Positions 25,759 to 34,316 of a stretch of 49,961 nucleotides of DNA are shown here, in pieces. A model generated the notes under the pieces. It saw nothing but the letters and a program-made list of their open reading frames with translations. It was not told the origin of the DNA and did no database searches. Each line of letters opens with the position of its first letter. Position 1 is the first letter of the stretch. The stretch comes from Ruminococcaceae bacterium UBA6845 (lineage in GTDB: Bacteria > Bacillota > Clostridia > Oscillospirales > Acutalibacteraceae). The DNA lies in assembly GCA_002449395.1 (NCBI GenBank), contig DKDP01000016.1, positions 1,702-51,662 on the forward strand, read 5' to 3'. The position numbers and the translations under genes are program-made.

Positions 25759-26283
25759 TTATTTTTCTTCCTTCTTCTTGTGGAAAAGGATCTTGTCAAC
25801 GGGGAAATAGATGAAGAACTGAACAGCCGAGCAAACCATCGTTGAAATATTTGCCGCAAGCTGAGTTGAAATGCTGTGAGAAATGAGCCAGCCCTGAATT
25901 GTCGGAGCAAGCCAAGCGGAGAAGCAGATGAGCGCAACCGTAAATACGATGTAAATCGGCAGTGTTATTGCGATGTTGCTTGACGAACCGAAGGTTTTCT
26001 CACGGTTGACAAAGAAAGCGACAATCTGCGCAAGAATATTTGCAATATTGAACGCAATGAAATAGCCGAAGCCCTTGCCCTCTCCGACATAGTTGAAAAC
26101 GAACCAGGTAAAATCGTCATTCATTATCGCTTTGATCTGCGGGAGAAGCATAAGAAGATTGAGCGACGCAAACTGCACGATGCAGGCAAGCAGACTTACA
26201 ACAATAAATTTCACAAACTGCCAAAGTGTCGCAATTCCCGAGCCCTTCTGCTCGGCAGATTTATCAATGTTTTTTAAACCCAT
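25759..26283 (-). CDS. GtrA-like membrane protein
   Basis: About 174 residues with four predicted membrane helices: FVKFIVVSLLACIVQFASL, FGYFIAFNIANILAQIVAFFV, IAITLPIYIVFTVALICFSA and ISTMVCSAVQFFIYFPVDKI. The second helix runs into the charged NREKTFG loop, as in GtrA-family proteins (N-R-x-x-x-F). GtrA proteins are thought to help move lipid-linked sugars across the membrane. Basic and acidic termini lie on the cytoplasmic side. The ATG follows GAGAGGA nine bases upstream. An unusually long segment between helix 1 and 2 (about 40 residues) is noted. Confidence 0.8.
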   Translation of the reverse strand: MGLKNIDKSAEQKGSGIATLWQFVKFIVVSLLACIVQFASLNLLMLLPQIKAIMNDDFTWFVFNYVGEGKGFGYFIAFNIANILAQIVAFFVNREKTFGSSSNIAITLPIYIVFTVALICFSAWLAPTIQGWLISHSISTQLAANISTMVCSAVQFFIYFPVDKILFHKKKEEK

Positions 26284-26300
26284 ATTCAACTTCCTCTCAG

Positions 26301-26356
26301 AATAAATATCCGCCGACAGATCCGACCGACTGTGCGTTGTCCTGATCTGTCAGCGG
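26301..26356 (-). terminator. Hairpin/terminator between the SPOCS-LysM and GtrA-like genes
   Basis: CCGCCGACAGATC pairs with GATCTGTCAGCGG (12 of 13 plus one G-T). On the minus strand an ATATTTATT tail follows. Likely terminates the SPOCS-LysM transcript. Confidence 0.65.
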
Positions 26357-26402
26357 TAGTTTTAGTATAACATTTGTCGCAGACAATTTCAATAGCGTTA
26401 TT

Positions 26403-27932
26403 TTATTTTACGGGAATCATCAGCATCATTTTTTCGGATATTTCGTCGGAAGCAAGGTCATTCTCGCTCATTATCTCCTCAACCGTCGTGTTATATTTTC
26501 TTGCGATGTCCCATACCTTTTCACCGCCGTTGCAGAAGCAGATCACAAGCGACGAATGTCTCTTTTTCAGCTCGGAATTTTCGGCGGTTTTCAGACTTAC
26601 AAGCGTTCTGTATTCATCGGTTTGGGTAACTGCGGCGCAGATATTTATTTCCGCCTTGAACTCCGCTTTTCCGTCGCCTGTCAGCGAACATCCGTAGCCC
26701 GTCAGGAAAAGCCGAGGATCGCATTGCAGACTGCCCTGCCTTGAATCAACCGAACGTGAATACTCAAACTCCGCCTCACGCTCGCAGAATGTCGGCGTGC
26801 CCTCGCCGTCAATAAGTATAAACTTCAGCGGGATTCTTCCGCATACAGTCATCTTATCTCCGTCGAAGCTGCACTTTGCGTCGGGCTGCTCCGCCATAAC
26901 ACAGTATATCTTCTTCGGATCCATCGAGGAGAGATCAACGCTTTCACGGCAGACAAAGCTGTCGCCGATATTCTGAATCATCTGTGTAAATCTGGCGGCT
27001 TTATATTTTGCGTCGATCTCCTTTTCTGTCGAATAGGCGTCGGTTATAACGCTTATCTTGTCGGGCATATAGGCAGTAACAAGTGCGCTGATGTCGCAGG
27101 CGAGATTAAGATATTTATACTCGCCGTCATTATCCGTTTTCGGCTCCGCCTGAATCTGATCAACTGTGAAGCTGACGCAGATTTTGCACTCGTCAGTCAC
27201 ATTTTCCGCCTCGACTATTTCGTTGAACGGAAGATTGTAGCTTGCGCATACGCAGTTGTTATCGCCGCCCTCTGCGCAGTAGATCACCTTTATCACCGTT
27301 TCGCCCTTGAGGAGGATTTTTCCCTTGATTGTCTTGGTCTCCGAAAGTACCGGCGAGGCGGAAACGAAGAGGATTTTTCCGATATCGCCCGAATCGGTTT
27401 CCTCCGTCTGAGCAAGCTGAAACTTTTTCAGAACCGCCGCAACGGCATTGTCCGTGCAGATTTCATTTTTCCTGAGCTGAATCCCGTCGCCCTCGGCACC
27501 GGTTATCACGGAATCCTTTTTAATTCCGAGTATTCTGAACCTGATGCTTATAACGCCGTGAATGTCTATCCTCTTCTTGCTGACGGCTCTGCAATTCGCA
27601 TACTCGGTCTTGACCGACGGGCAGAGCATTGCACCCTCAAAGGAAGATGGAAGCTCGGCATATTTTGAAAACGGGTAATCCTGCTCGTAGCAAAATATTC
27701 CGTTCTTTTCGTCGGCATAAATTATACGGATTTTCGCATTTCCGTCAACCGTCGCACGGTCGCCGGATATTTTTGAATTTGTAATGCTGTTGGTGACGCT
27801 GCACCTGAGTATCCGCATTATATCGGGGCAATAATCGGGAAGCGCAATATCGCAGTCTATCCCCTGCTCCGCAAAATTATCGTAAAGATTTTCTGTTATA
27901 CCTGTTTCCGCTCTTGTCAGTTCGATACTCAT
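26403..27932 (-). CDS. SPOCS (DUF3794) and LysM domain protein, sporulation-type
   Basis: 509 residues. Repeated SPOCS/DUF3794 beta-sandwich modules span most of the length (for example ALPDYCPDIMRILRCSV near the N-terminus and a second unit near CDPRLFLTGYGCSL). The C-terminal 45 residues are a LysM domain (GEKVWDIARKYNTTVEEIMS). The family includes proteins of spore-forming Clostridia related to SpoVID and to the SipL partner of SpoIVA in coat assembly. That suggests spore morphogenesis here. The start MSIELTRAET is preferred over an upstream in-frame ATG because AAAGGAAAGG precedes it. The position-conserved start of homologues also begins near ELTRAE. Confidence 0.88.
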   Translation of the reverse strand: MSIELTRAETGITENLYDNFAEQGIDCDIALPDYCPDIMRILRCSVTNSITNSKISGDRATVDGNAKIRIIYADEKNGIFCYEQDYPFSKYAELPSSFEGAMLCPSVKTEYANCRAVSKKRIDIHGVISIRFRILGIKKDSVITGAEGDGIQLRKNEICTDNAVAAVLKKFQLAQTEETDSGDIGKILFVSASPVLSETKTIKGKILLKGETVIKVIYCAEGGDNNCVCASYNLPFNEIVEAENVTDECKICVSFTVDQIQAEPKTDNDGEYKYLNLACDISALVTAYMPDKISVITDAYSTEKEIDAKYKAARFTQMIQNIGDSFVCRESVDLSSMDPKKIYCVMAEQPDAKCSFDGDKMTVCGRIPLKFILIDGEGTPTFCEREAEFEYSRSVDSRQGSLQCDPRLFLTGYGCSLTGDGKAEFKAEINICAAVTQTDEYRTLVSLKTAENSELKKRHSSLVICFCNGGEKVWDIARKYNTTVEEIMSENDLASDEISEKMMLMIPVK

Positions 27933-27993
27933 ATAATCAACCTTTCCTTTTTGTTTCATTGGATTATATGAGACGGGCGGAGAAAATATGCTT

Positions 27994-29355
27994 TTAAACC
28001 AAAGTTAATTCCCAGCCCTTTTCGTTAATATCCGATTCTACGTTGTCTCTTTCGTCAGCGGTCGGGAAATTATTGTCATAAGCATATTTTGAGACTGTCA
28101 CATTGCACGACGAACTGTTACGAAGTCCGTTAAAGAGACTCTGCATACTTTCCCTTGAAAGTGATTTGCAGACTCCGAGGTCGATATCCAATGCGATTGA
28201 ATCCGGCTCGAACGAAACCTTTTCGAGACTTCCGCAGCCGAGGAACATATCGGTAACATCTTCAGCAGCGGAGAAATTGAGCGTTGCATCAATTTCCCTG
28301 AGAGCAACACAGCCCGAGAACATACCGTTAAAATCACAAATTTTACCGTTCGCACCGAACTTGACCTTCTCAAGCGAGCTTGCCGAGAAGAACATCTGTT
28401 TAACATTCGTGCACTTTTCGAGGCTTCCGAGTTCAACATCCCTGAGTGACGGACATTCATAGAACATAAACACCGTAGAGGTAAGATTGCCCGTGCCTGC
28501 CAGCTTGATCTTTTTAAGACCCTCTTTGCTCATAAAGAGCTGATCGGCGGTTGTCGCCTGAGTAAGATCAAGTCCGAGCTCTGAAACATAGTTATCAAAG
28601 CTGGTTGAAGTCCACACTTTTGTATTCTTTGTATTAAAGAACGGAAGTCTATACTCCTTTGATCCGCCGTTCCAAAGCGGGTTGTTGCTTCTTATCTTGT
28701 CAGACATTGCCGCATCGACAAGATCCCATTTTTCTGCCTTAATCTTAGCCTCGTCAAGCTCACCGCTCAGCTCCGAGATCCGAGAATTAAGTTCGCTGAC
28801 CGTGCTCTCATTCTCACGTTGAATTTCTACAATCTCTTCGTTCTTCGCTCTCTCGACATTTTTCGTGTTTTCGTTCGCCTCATTGATCTGCGAGCCGAGG
28901 CTGAGAATTTTCTCATCATACGAGCGTTTCAGCGATTCGATTTCATCTCTGTATTTTTTGTACGCCTCGTCAACGCCGTCCTGTCTGATCCTGTCAAAGA
29001 GTGTTTCTGTCGGCGAGAAAGTTTTACAGTCCTCGGGCAAAAGCGATGAAACAACCTTGACCGTAACCTTACCTGCGGTCAGTGCAGTCGATTTGTCGTA
29101 ACCGATAACGGAAAGCTCAAAATCACGGTCAACGGTGAGCACCTCCCACGGCACCGTAACCGATGAGCTTTTTATCTCGATTATGTAATATTTATTTTCG
29201 GCGGTTCTGAAGATCGCCGCCTTGGCGTCAAAGATTCTCCAGTTTACATCAAAATAAAAACGTAGTTCAACCGTCTTGTTTGAATCGGCGGCAATTGCGA
29301 TTTTTTCCGCTCCGAAAATCTGCTGTTTTTCAACTCTTAAATCATAGCTAACCAT
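27994..29355 (-). CDS. Phage-baseplate-like N-domain, coiled coil and BspA-type leucine-rich repeat protein
   Basis: 453 residues from the ATG behind GAGGAG. Residues about 1-100 resemble the BppU-type N-domain of phage baseplate/tail proteins: VELRFYFDVNWRIFDAKAAI, SVTVPWEVLTVDRDFELSVI, then a valine-rich strand. A long charged coiled coil follows (about 125-220, KKYRDEIESLKRSYDEKILS through ELDEAKIKAEKW). The C-terminal part (about 260-430) has BspA/DUF285-like repeats (MFFSASSLEKVKFG, MFSGCVALREIDATL, MFLGCGSLEKVSFE). No signal peptide or membrane segment. A lone phage-tail-like protein in a non-phage neighbourhood under a strong promoter with a LexA-type box. Role unknown; receptor-binding protein of a relic or of a contractile device is one possibility. 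Confidence 0.75.
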   Translation of the reverse strand: MVSYDLRVEKQQIFGAEKIAIAADSNKTVELRFYFDVNWRIFDAKAAIFRTAENKYYIIEIKSSSVTVPWEVLTVDRDFELSVIGYDKSTALTAGKVTVKVVSSLLPEDCKTFSPTETLFDRIRQDGVDEAYKKYRDEIESLKRSYDEKILSLGSQINEANENTKNVERAKNEEIVEIQRENESTVSELNSRISELSGELDEAKIKAEKWDLVDAAMSDKIRSNNPLWNGGSKEYRLPFFNTKNTKVWTSTSFDNYVSELGLDLTQATTADQLFMSKEGLKKIKLAGTGNLTSTVFMFYECPSLRDVELGSLEKCTNVKQMFFSASSLEKVKFGANGKICDFNGMFSGCVALREIDATLNFSAAEDVTDMFLGCGSLEKVSFEPDSIALDIDLGVCKSLSRESMQSLFNGLRNSSSCNVTVSKYAYDNNFPTADERDNVESDINEKGWELTLV

Positions 29356-29394
29356 TTCATTATCTCCTCTGCCTCCCCCGATAGCATCGCTTAT

Positions 29395-29424
29395 ATTATA
29401 GCGAACATTTGTTCTTTTTGTCAA
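29395..29424 (-). promoter_or_regulatory. Near-consensus promoter of the phage-baseplate-like gene
   Basis: On the minus strand perfect TTGACA and perfect TATAAT are 18 bases apart, about 40 bases upstream of the start codon. The spacer contains the LexA-type box. Confidence 0.85.
29403..29414. promoter_or_regulatory. LexA (SOS) box, candidate
   Basis: GAACATTTGTTC is a perfect GAAC-n4-GTTC palindrome. On the minus strand it reads AGAACAAATGTTCG and fits the Bacillus/Clostridia consensus CGAACRNRYGTTYC in 12 of 14 positions. It sits between the -35 and -10 hexamers, where LexA binding would block polymerase. Confidence 0.7.
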
Positions 29425-29473
29425 TAGTTATTTTGGGAGTGAGCCACAATTTGTACGGTATTTTCTTAAACTC

Positions 29474-29502
29474 TTTACAATATCGGCGATATAATGTATA
29501 AT
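29474..29502 (+). promoter_or_regulatory. Promoter of manA
   Basis: TTTACA and perfect TATAAT are 17 bases apart. The start codon is 37 bases downstream of the -10. Back to back with the divergent SOS-box promoter. Confidence 0.8.
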
Positions 29503-29538
29503 ATTTCAGGAATTTTTCTTTGAAAAGAAGGTTTGAAT

Positions 29539-30498
29539 ATGGAAATGGTTAAATTATCCCCCTTTGTTGCCGACAACATCTGGGGCGGAACAAGACTTAT
29601 CACCGAATACGGAATCAAGACCGACAAGGATCCCGCCGCCGAGGCTTGGGTTCTCTCGTGCCATCCGGCAGGTCCGTCAACGATCCTCAACGGAGAATTT
29701 GCTGGCAAGACCTTGCAGGAGGTTTATCTCGCCGATAAAAGTATCTGCGGCAAAAAGGGTGAAAAATATGAGTTTTTCCCTCTGCTTATAAAATTTATCG
29801 ACGCCAAAAGAGATCTTTCAATCCAGGTTCATCCCGATGACGAATACGCAATGCGTGTTGAGGGCGAGTACGGAAAAACCGAGGCTTGGTACATTCTCGA
29901 CTGTGAGCCGGGCGCCGAGCTGATTCTCGGATTCAACCGAAACGTTACGGTTGATGAGTTTAAAAAAGCGGCTCAGAGTGATGAAATGATGAACATCTGC
30001 AACCGTGTAAAGGTTAAAAAGGGTGATGTTTTCTTCATCGAGTCGGGCACAATGCACGCAATCTGCAAGGGCATACTTCTCGCCGAGGTTCAGCAGAACT
30101 CCAACACAACATACAGAATTTATGACTACGGCCGTCTCGGCAAGGACGGAAAGCCCCGTGAGCTTCACGTTGACAAGGCAGCCGATGTAACAAAGCTCTG
30201 TCCTCCGTCAATTCCCGATTCATCAAAGCGTGAAACCGAGAAATTCGACAATGCGACAAGGAGCAAGCTCACCTCGTGCGACCTCTTCACAATGTATGAG
30301 CTGAGTGTTGACGGGGATTACAGCTCCGTAAGCGACGCCGATTCGTTCGTTTCGCTTCTCTGCCTTGAGGGCAGCGGCGAGGTCAAATGCGGAAGTGAAA
30401 GTCTCACAATGAAAAAGGGCGAAAGCCTCTTCATTCCCGCAAACAAGGGTGCATTCACCGTCAGCGGTAAAATCAAATTGCTTGAAACAAGACTTTAA
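29539..30498 (+). CDS. manA: Mannose-6-phosphate isomerase, class I
   Basis: 319 residues of the short class I (Bacillus-type) phosphomannose isomerase. It interconverts mannose-6-P and fructose-6-P with zinc. Visible signatures: KLSPFVADNIWGGTRLITEY at the N-terminus, LSIQVHPDDEYAM (zinc ligands Gln and His), GKTEAWYILDCEPGA, and SGTMHAICKGILLAEVQQNS with the second His and the Glu/Gln pair. The jelly-roll C-terminal domain is present (GESLFIPANKGAF). The ATG at 29539 follows GAAGG; an in-frame TTG two codons earlier is less likely. Confidence 0.94.
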   Translation: MEMVKLSPFVADNIWGGTRLITEYGIKTDKDPAAEAWVLSCHPAGPSTILNGEFAGKTLQEVYLADKSICGKKGEKYEFFPLLIKFIDAKRDLSIQVHPDDEYAMRVEGEYGKTEAWYILDCEPGAELILGFNRNVTVDEFKKAAQSDEMMNICNRVKVKKGDVFFIESGTMHAICKGILLAEVQQNSNTTYRIYDYGRLGKDGKPRELHVDKAADVTKLCPPSIPDSSKRETEKFDNATRSKLTSCDLFTMYELSVDGDYSSVSDADSFVSLLCLEGSGEVKCGSESLTMKKGESLFIPANKGAFTVSGKIKLLETRL

Positions 30499-30528
30499 AA
30501 ACAGACTAATCTTAACAGAGGGAACCTT

Positions 30529-31374
30529 ATGAAGGATTATCCAAAACCGTATGCAGAAAGAACCCTTAAAAGCAAGTACAAATTGCTGGGGCTTCCGGAA
30601 GAAACAATATCTCTTTTGCACAGATATTTTGATGCATTTTCTAATTTTTATCATCTTTTGCCGTTGAGAGATGCATACAAAATTATCTCCGAGCAAAACC
30701 CGAATTTGCTCTCATTCGAAGATTTTATATTCTTTTCAGAAATAGTACGACGTGAACAGCATAATTACTTTATTGACAGTGAAGCTGACTGGGAGGGAAA
30801 AGAAGTCGACCCTCAAAGACGTTATATAATTATTGAGTATCTATTGGTTGTAGACATAAATGATTATTATAATCTAAAGCATATTCAAAAAGGGAAGCCG
30901 TTATATATTCCGCCAAAGGATGAGCTTCTTAAATATGATGATGAATACTATTATGAAAAAACTCCCCAAGCTCTTGCAATGCAGGATTTTTTAAAAAAGC
31001 GCTGCCACCTAACCGGATGTGATCTTGAAGATATAATGATCGATATACGCTCTGAATTGCTCTTCTTTGATTCAGATATATGCCACATTTTCGACATTAT
31101 AGAAAGATACGGAATTGTATTTACAAAGTCCATGGCAGAAGAGTTTGTTGAAAAGTATTATCTTTGGAACAATAATATCCGAATGCCCGCAAACAGAGGA
31201 TATACACCTGTTGAAATCAGAAAAAAAATCAATGTTAGATCCGAGACGGCCTCTTTTTCCCCTTTTGAATATCTTACGAAACAAGCAAAAAATAAGGATA
31301 TTCCGAAAAACGCACTATGCCCATGTGGTTCGGGGAAAAAATACAAACGTTGTTGCGGAAAAAATGCCAACTGA
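30529..31374 (+). CDS. SEC-C motif protein of unknown function
   Basis: 281 residues. The C-terminal 20 residues form a zinc-binding SEC-C motif, CPCGSGKKYKRCC, as found at the end of SecA and in many small adaptor proteins. The rest is mainly helical and acidic, not recognised (EETISLLHRYFDAFSNFYHL, RRYIIIEYLLVVDINDYYNL). No signal peptide. Codon use is clearly AT-richer than in manA, 30 bases upstream, or the following transporter, which suggests recent acquisition. SEC-C proteins often have partner-binding roles; nothing more specific can be said. A terminator closes it. Confidence 0.8.
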   Translation: MKDYPKPYAERTLKSKYKLLGLPEETISLLHRYFDAFSNFYHLLPLRDAYKIISEQNPNLLSFEDFIFFSEIVRREQHNYFIDSEADWEGKEVDPQRRYIIIEYLLVVDINDYYNLKHIQKGKPLYIPPKDELLKYDDEYYYEKTPQALAMQDFLKKRCHLTGCDLEDIMIDIRSELLFFDSDICHIFDIIERYGIVFTKSMAEEFVEKYYLWNNNIRMPANRGYTPVEIRKKINVRSETASFSPFEYLTKQAKNKDIPKNALCPCGSGKKYKRCCGKNAN

Positions 31375-31375
31375 T

Positions 31376-31415
31376 AACAAAGCGACAAGTATCACCTTGA
31401 ACTTGTCGCTTTGTT
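31376..31415. terminator. Bidirectional terminator between the SEC-C gene and the GPH transporter
   Basis: AACAAAGCGACAAGT / ACTTGTCGCTTTGTT is a perfect 15-bp stem with a ten-base loop, between two convergent genes. Confidence 0.9.
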
Positions 31416-31420
31416 GTTAT

Positions 31421-32869
31421 TTATTTTTTCATACCGCACCTGAGATGCTTCGGCAGCAGGCTCTCCGCCTCTTCCCTTGTGATCTCTCCGGCGTTACACC
31501 TCGCCATTACCTGAACATCCTTGTCACGCAGTTTATAGAGAAGATAAATTCCCGACGTGATTATCAGTCCGATGCTCGGCACAAGTATATATGTAACCCA
31601 CAAGCCGTTAAGAGCGGTTGAGCTCTGCACAATGTGGAGCTTTTCAATGTCCGCAAAGCTCTCCGCCTCAATCTTCGTCCAGTCAAAGAACGTAAGTATC
31701 GCCAGTCCGAGCGAGGATGCGACCGCCGCCGCAATCTTCGTTGTAAATGTCTGAATGGAGAAAGTGATACCCTTGGCGTCAACGCCCGTTTTATACTGAC
31801 CGTATTCGGCGCAGTCGGGAGTGAACATAAATCCGAGAGTGCCCGTAACGCTTGTGAAAAGGCTTCGGATGACCGTAAGCACAATGAAAAGCGTTTTATT
31901 CTGCCAGCCGATAAAATACATTGCAAAACCGAGCGCCGCCGCAACTGTATTGCAGATATAGAACAGCTTGAACTTATCGAATTTTTTCGTTATCACGGGA
32001 ATAAGCAGTGACGCAAGAACCGACGGCACGACACCGAGTATTCCGATTATAATATTGAAATTTGCACTGCCAAAAAGGTAGTACGAAACGAAAAGTGCAA
32101 GTGCATTGTTGGTCATAAGACCGTTTGCAAAAAGATAGCCGAGATAATAAATCAGCAGATATTTGTTGTGCACAAGGTAAGTAAGCATTCTTTTGATTGA
32201 AAACGCTTCCTCCTCCAGTTCACCGTGATAATTTCTCTCTTTTCCGGTGAAGCACAGCGGAATCATAAACAAAAGTCCGATTACCGAGAGCAAAATAACC
32301 GTCGGGCTGAAGCTGAGACCGACCTTTTCGCTGACAAGCACGGTACAGAGAAGTCCCGAAATGCCCATACCCGCACTGCTGAACAGACGGCCTATCGACA
32401 TCAGCGTGTTTCTCTCGTTGATGTTGTCCGTCATAGTCGTAACCATACTGTAAATCGGCACGTCGCAAACCGTATAGCTTGAATCCCAGAGCAGATATGC
32501 AACCATAAACCATATGAGCTTTCCCGTCTGCGCCATTCCGCTCGGGATGATAAACAGCAGAACCGTTGTTATCGGCACAAGACCCACGGAAATTCTGATC
32601 CACGGCATACATTTTTGCTTGTTTTTGAATTTGATTTTATCAAAAATTATTCCGAACATCGGATCGTTAACTGCGTCCCAGATTTTTACGATAAGCGTAA
32701 CGACAGCAATCTTGCCGAGGTCAATTCCGTTCATCATAAGGTAGGTTGCCATAAACGTCGTAACGACATTGTAGAAAATGTTCTGTCCAACGAAATATGT
32801 CCAGTAACTCACACGTTCGCCGAGCTTTGTCGTGTAGTCGGCAGGTGCGATAATCTCCTTAATCTTCAT
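31421..32869 (-). CDS. Glycoside-pentoside-hexuronide (GPH) family sugar:cation symporter
   Basis: 482 residues with about twelve predicted membrane helices. The N-terminus KLGERVSYWTYFVGQNIFYN and the first cytoplasmic loop KIWDAVNDPMFGIIFDKIKF carry the family signature (D-x2-N/D-P), as in MelB and XynB-like transporters. A later segment, GFMFTPDCAEYGQYKTGVDA, is also typical. It imports a glycoside, pentoside or oligosaccharide with Na+ or H+. A cytoplasmic tail ends KLRDKDVQVMARCNAGEI. Monocistronic; the beta-glucosidase at 5086 or another glycosidase may use the imported sugar, but the link is only by genome proximity. Confidence 0.9.
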   Translation of the reverse strand: MKIKEIIAPADYTTKLGERVSYWTYFVGQNIFYNVVTTFMATYLMMNGIDLGKIAVVTLIVKIWDAVNDPMFGIIFDKIKFKNKQKCMPWIRISVGLVPITTVLLFIIPSGMAQTGKLIWFMVAYLLWDSSYTVCDVPIYSMVTTMTDNINERNTLMSIGRLFSSAGMGISGLLCTVLVSEKVGLSFSPTVILLSVIGLLFMIPLCFTGKERNYHGELEEEAFSIKRMLTYLVHNKYLLIYYLGYLFANGLMTNNALALFVSYYLFGSANFNIIIGILGVVPSVLASLLIPVITKKFDKFKLFYICNTVAAALGFAMYFIGWQNKTLFIVLTVIRSLFTSVTGTLGFMFTPDCAEYGQYKTGVDAKGITFSIQTFTTKIAAAVASSLGLAILTFFDWTKIEAESFADIEKLHIVQSSTALNGLWVTYILVPSIGLIITSGIYLLYKLRDKDVQVMARCNAGEITREEAESLLPKHLRCGMKK

Positions 32870-32955
32870 ATGATTCCCCCTCCGAATCTTTCTTAATCAG
32901 ATTATACATTTTTTCACCGCTGCCGTCAATAAAAATGTGATTTGCCGCAACAAGC

Positions 32956-33000
32956 AAAATACCTGCCGCTCATCTCCCGATGATTTGCGACAGGCATTTT
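32956..33000 (-). terminator. Terminator after purA
   Basis: AAAATACCTGCCGC / GCGACAGGCATTTT pairs with a few mismatches around a 17-base loop. T-rich on both strands; it closes the purA transcript. Confidence 0.75.
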
Positions 33001-33026
33001 ACTTTAGGTAACATTTAAGGAAGAAC

Positions 33027-34298
33027 TTATTTTATAATCAATGCGTCTCTTTCTGCGCCGACGGAAATGTATTTAACATTACAGCCGACATTTTTTTCGA
33101 TGTATTCAACATATTTGCGTGCGTTCTCCGGGAGCTCGGAATATGAGCGGCACTTTGAAATATCCTCTTTCCAACCGTCAAGATACTCGTAAACAGGCAT
33201 CGCCTTGTTCAGAACCTTACCCGACGGGAAGCTGTTAATGATCCTTCCGTCATATTCATATGCAACGCAAACGGGGATCTTGTCCATATATGAAAGCACG
33301 TCGAGCTTTGTCAGTGCTATATAGGTTGCGTTCTGAACTCTTACGCCGTATTTTGAAGCGACGATGTCAAATCCTCCGACTCTTCTCGGTCTGCCCGTAG
33401 CGGCACCGTATTCGTTGCCCGCCTTACGAAGCTCCTCCGCCTCTTCGCCGAACAGCTCGCAGGTAAACGGGCCCTCGCCGACGCAGGTTGAATATGCTTT
33501 CATAATTCCGATGCACTCGTCAAGGCTGCACTGCGGAATACCGCCTCCGACGGTTGAAAACGCAGAAATACTGTTTGACGACGATGTGTAGGGATAGATA
33601 CCGAAATCAATGTCCCTCATTGCACCGAGCTGAGCCTCAAAGAGGATATTCTTATTCTCCTCAGCCGCCTTTGTCAGGTATTCCGAGGTGTCGCATATAT
33701 ACGGGAGCAACGGCTCGCCGTATGTCTTGAGCCAATTATACATTTCCTCGGCGTCAATCGGCTCGTGGTGATATCCGCCTACAATCACAAGATTTTTCCA
33801 CTCAACAATGTCATAGAGGTGCTCCTTGATTCCCTCAAGATCAAAGAGATCGTCCATACGGATTGTCTTTTTCATATATTTATCCGAATAAAAAGGACCG
33901 ATGCCCCGTCTTGTCGACCCGAACTTCTTGTCTGAAAGTCTGTCCTCTTCAAGGCAGTCCTGCAAGCGGTGGTACGGCATACAGATTGTCGCACGGTCGC
34001 TGATTTTGAGGTTTTCGGGAGAAATTTTTATTCCGCCCTCACGCAGTTTTCCGATCTCATTGACAAGATGCTCAATATCAATTACCATTCCCGTTCCGAG
34101 GACATTGACCGTTCCGTCCTGAAGAATGCCCGACGGCAAAAGGTTGAGAATGAACTTACCCTTGTCGTTGACAACGGTATGACCCGCATTGTTACCGCCC
34201 TGATATCTTGAAACTATGTCATATTTCGGTGCGAGATAGTCAACGATTCGACCCTTGCCCTCATCGCCCCAGTTAATTCCAACAACTGCTGACAGCAT
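33027..34298 (-). CDS. purA: Adenylosuccinate synthetase
   Basis: 423 residues, standard size. It condenses IMP and aspartate with GTP in AMP synthesis. Visible are the N-terminal GINWGDEGKGRIVDYLAPKY (GDEGKG phosphate loop), RYQGGNNAGHTVV, the IMP-site GSTRRGIGPFYSDKY, and TGRPRRVGGFDIVASKYGVR. All catalytic landmarks are intact. It follows argG by 18 bases and ends at a terminator. Its partner PurB is not in the window. Confidence 0.96.
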   Translation of the reverse strand: MLSAVVGINWGDEGKGRIVDYLAPKYDIVSRYQGGNNAGHTVVNDKGKFILNLLPSGILQDGTVNVLGTGMVIDIEHLVNEIGKLREGGIKISPENLKISDRATICMPYHRLQDCLEEDRLSDKKFGSTRRGIGPFYSDKYMKKTIRMDDLFDLEGIKEHLYDIVEWKNLVIVGGYHHEPIDAEEMYNWLKTYGEPLLPYICDTSEYLTKAAEENKNILFEAQLGAMRDIDFGIYPYTSSSNSISAFSTVGGGIPQCSLDECIGIMKAYSTCVGEGPFTCELFGEEAEELRKAGNEYGAATGRPRRVGGFDIVASKYGVRVQNATYIALTKLDVLSYMDKIPVCVAYEYDGRIINSFPSGKVLNKAMPVYEYLDGWKEDISKCRSYSELPENARKYVEYIEKNVGCNVKYISVGAERDALIIK

Positions 34299-34316
34299 AA
34301 CTATCTTCTCCTTTAA

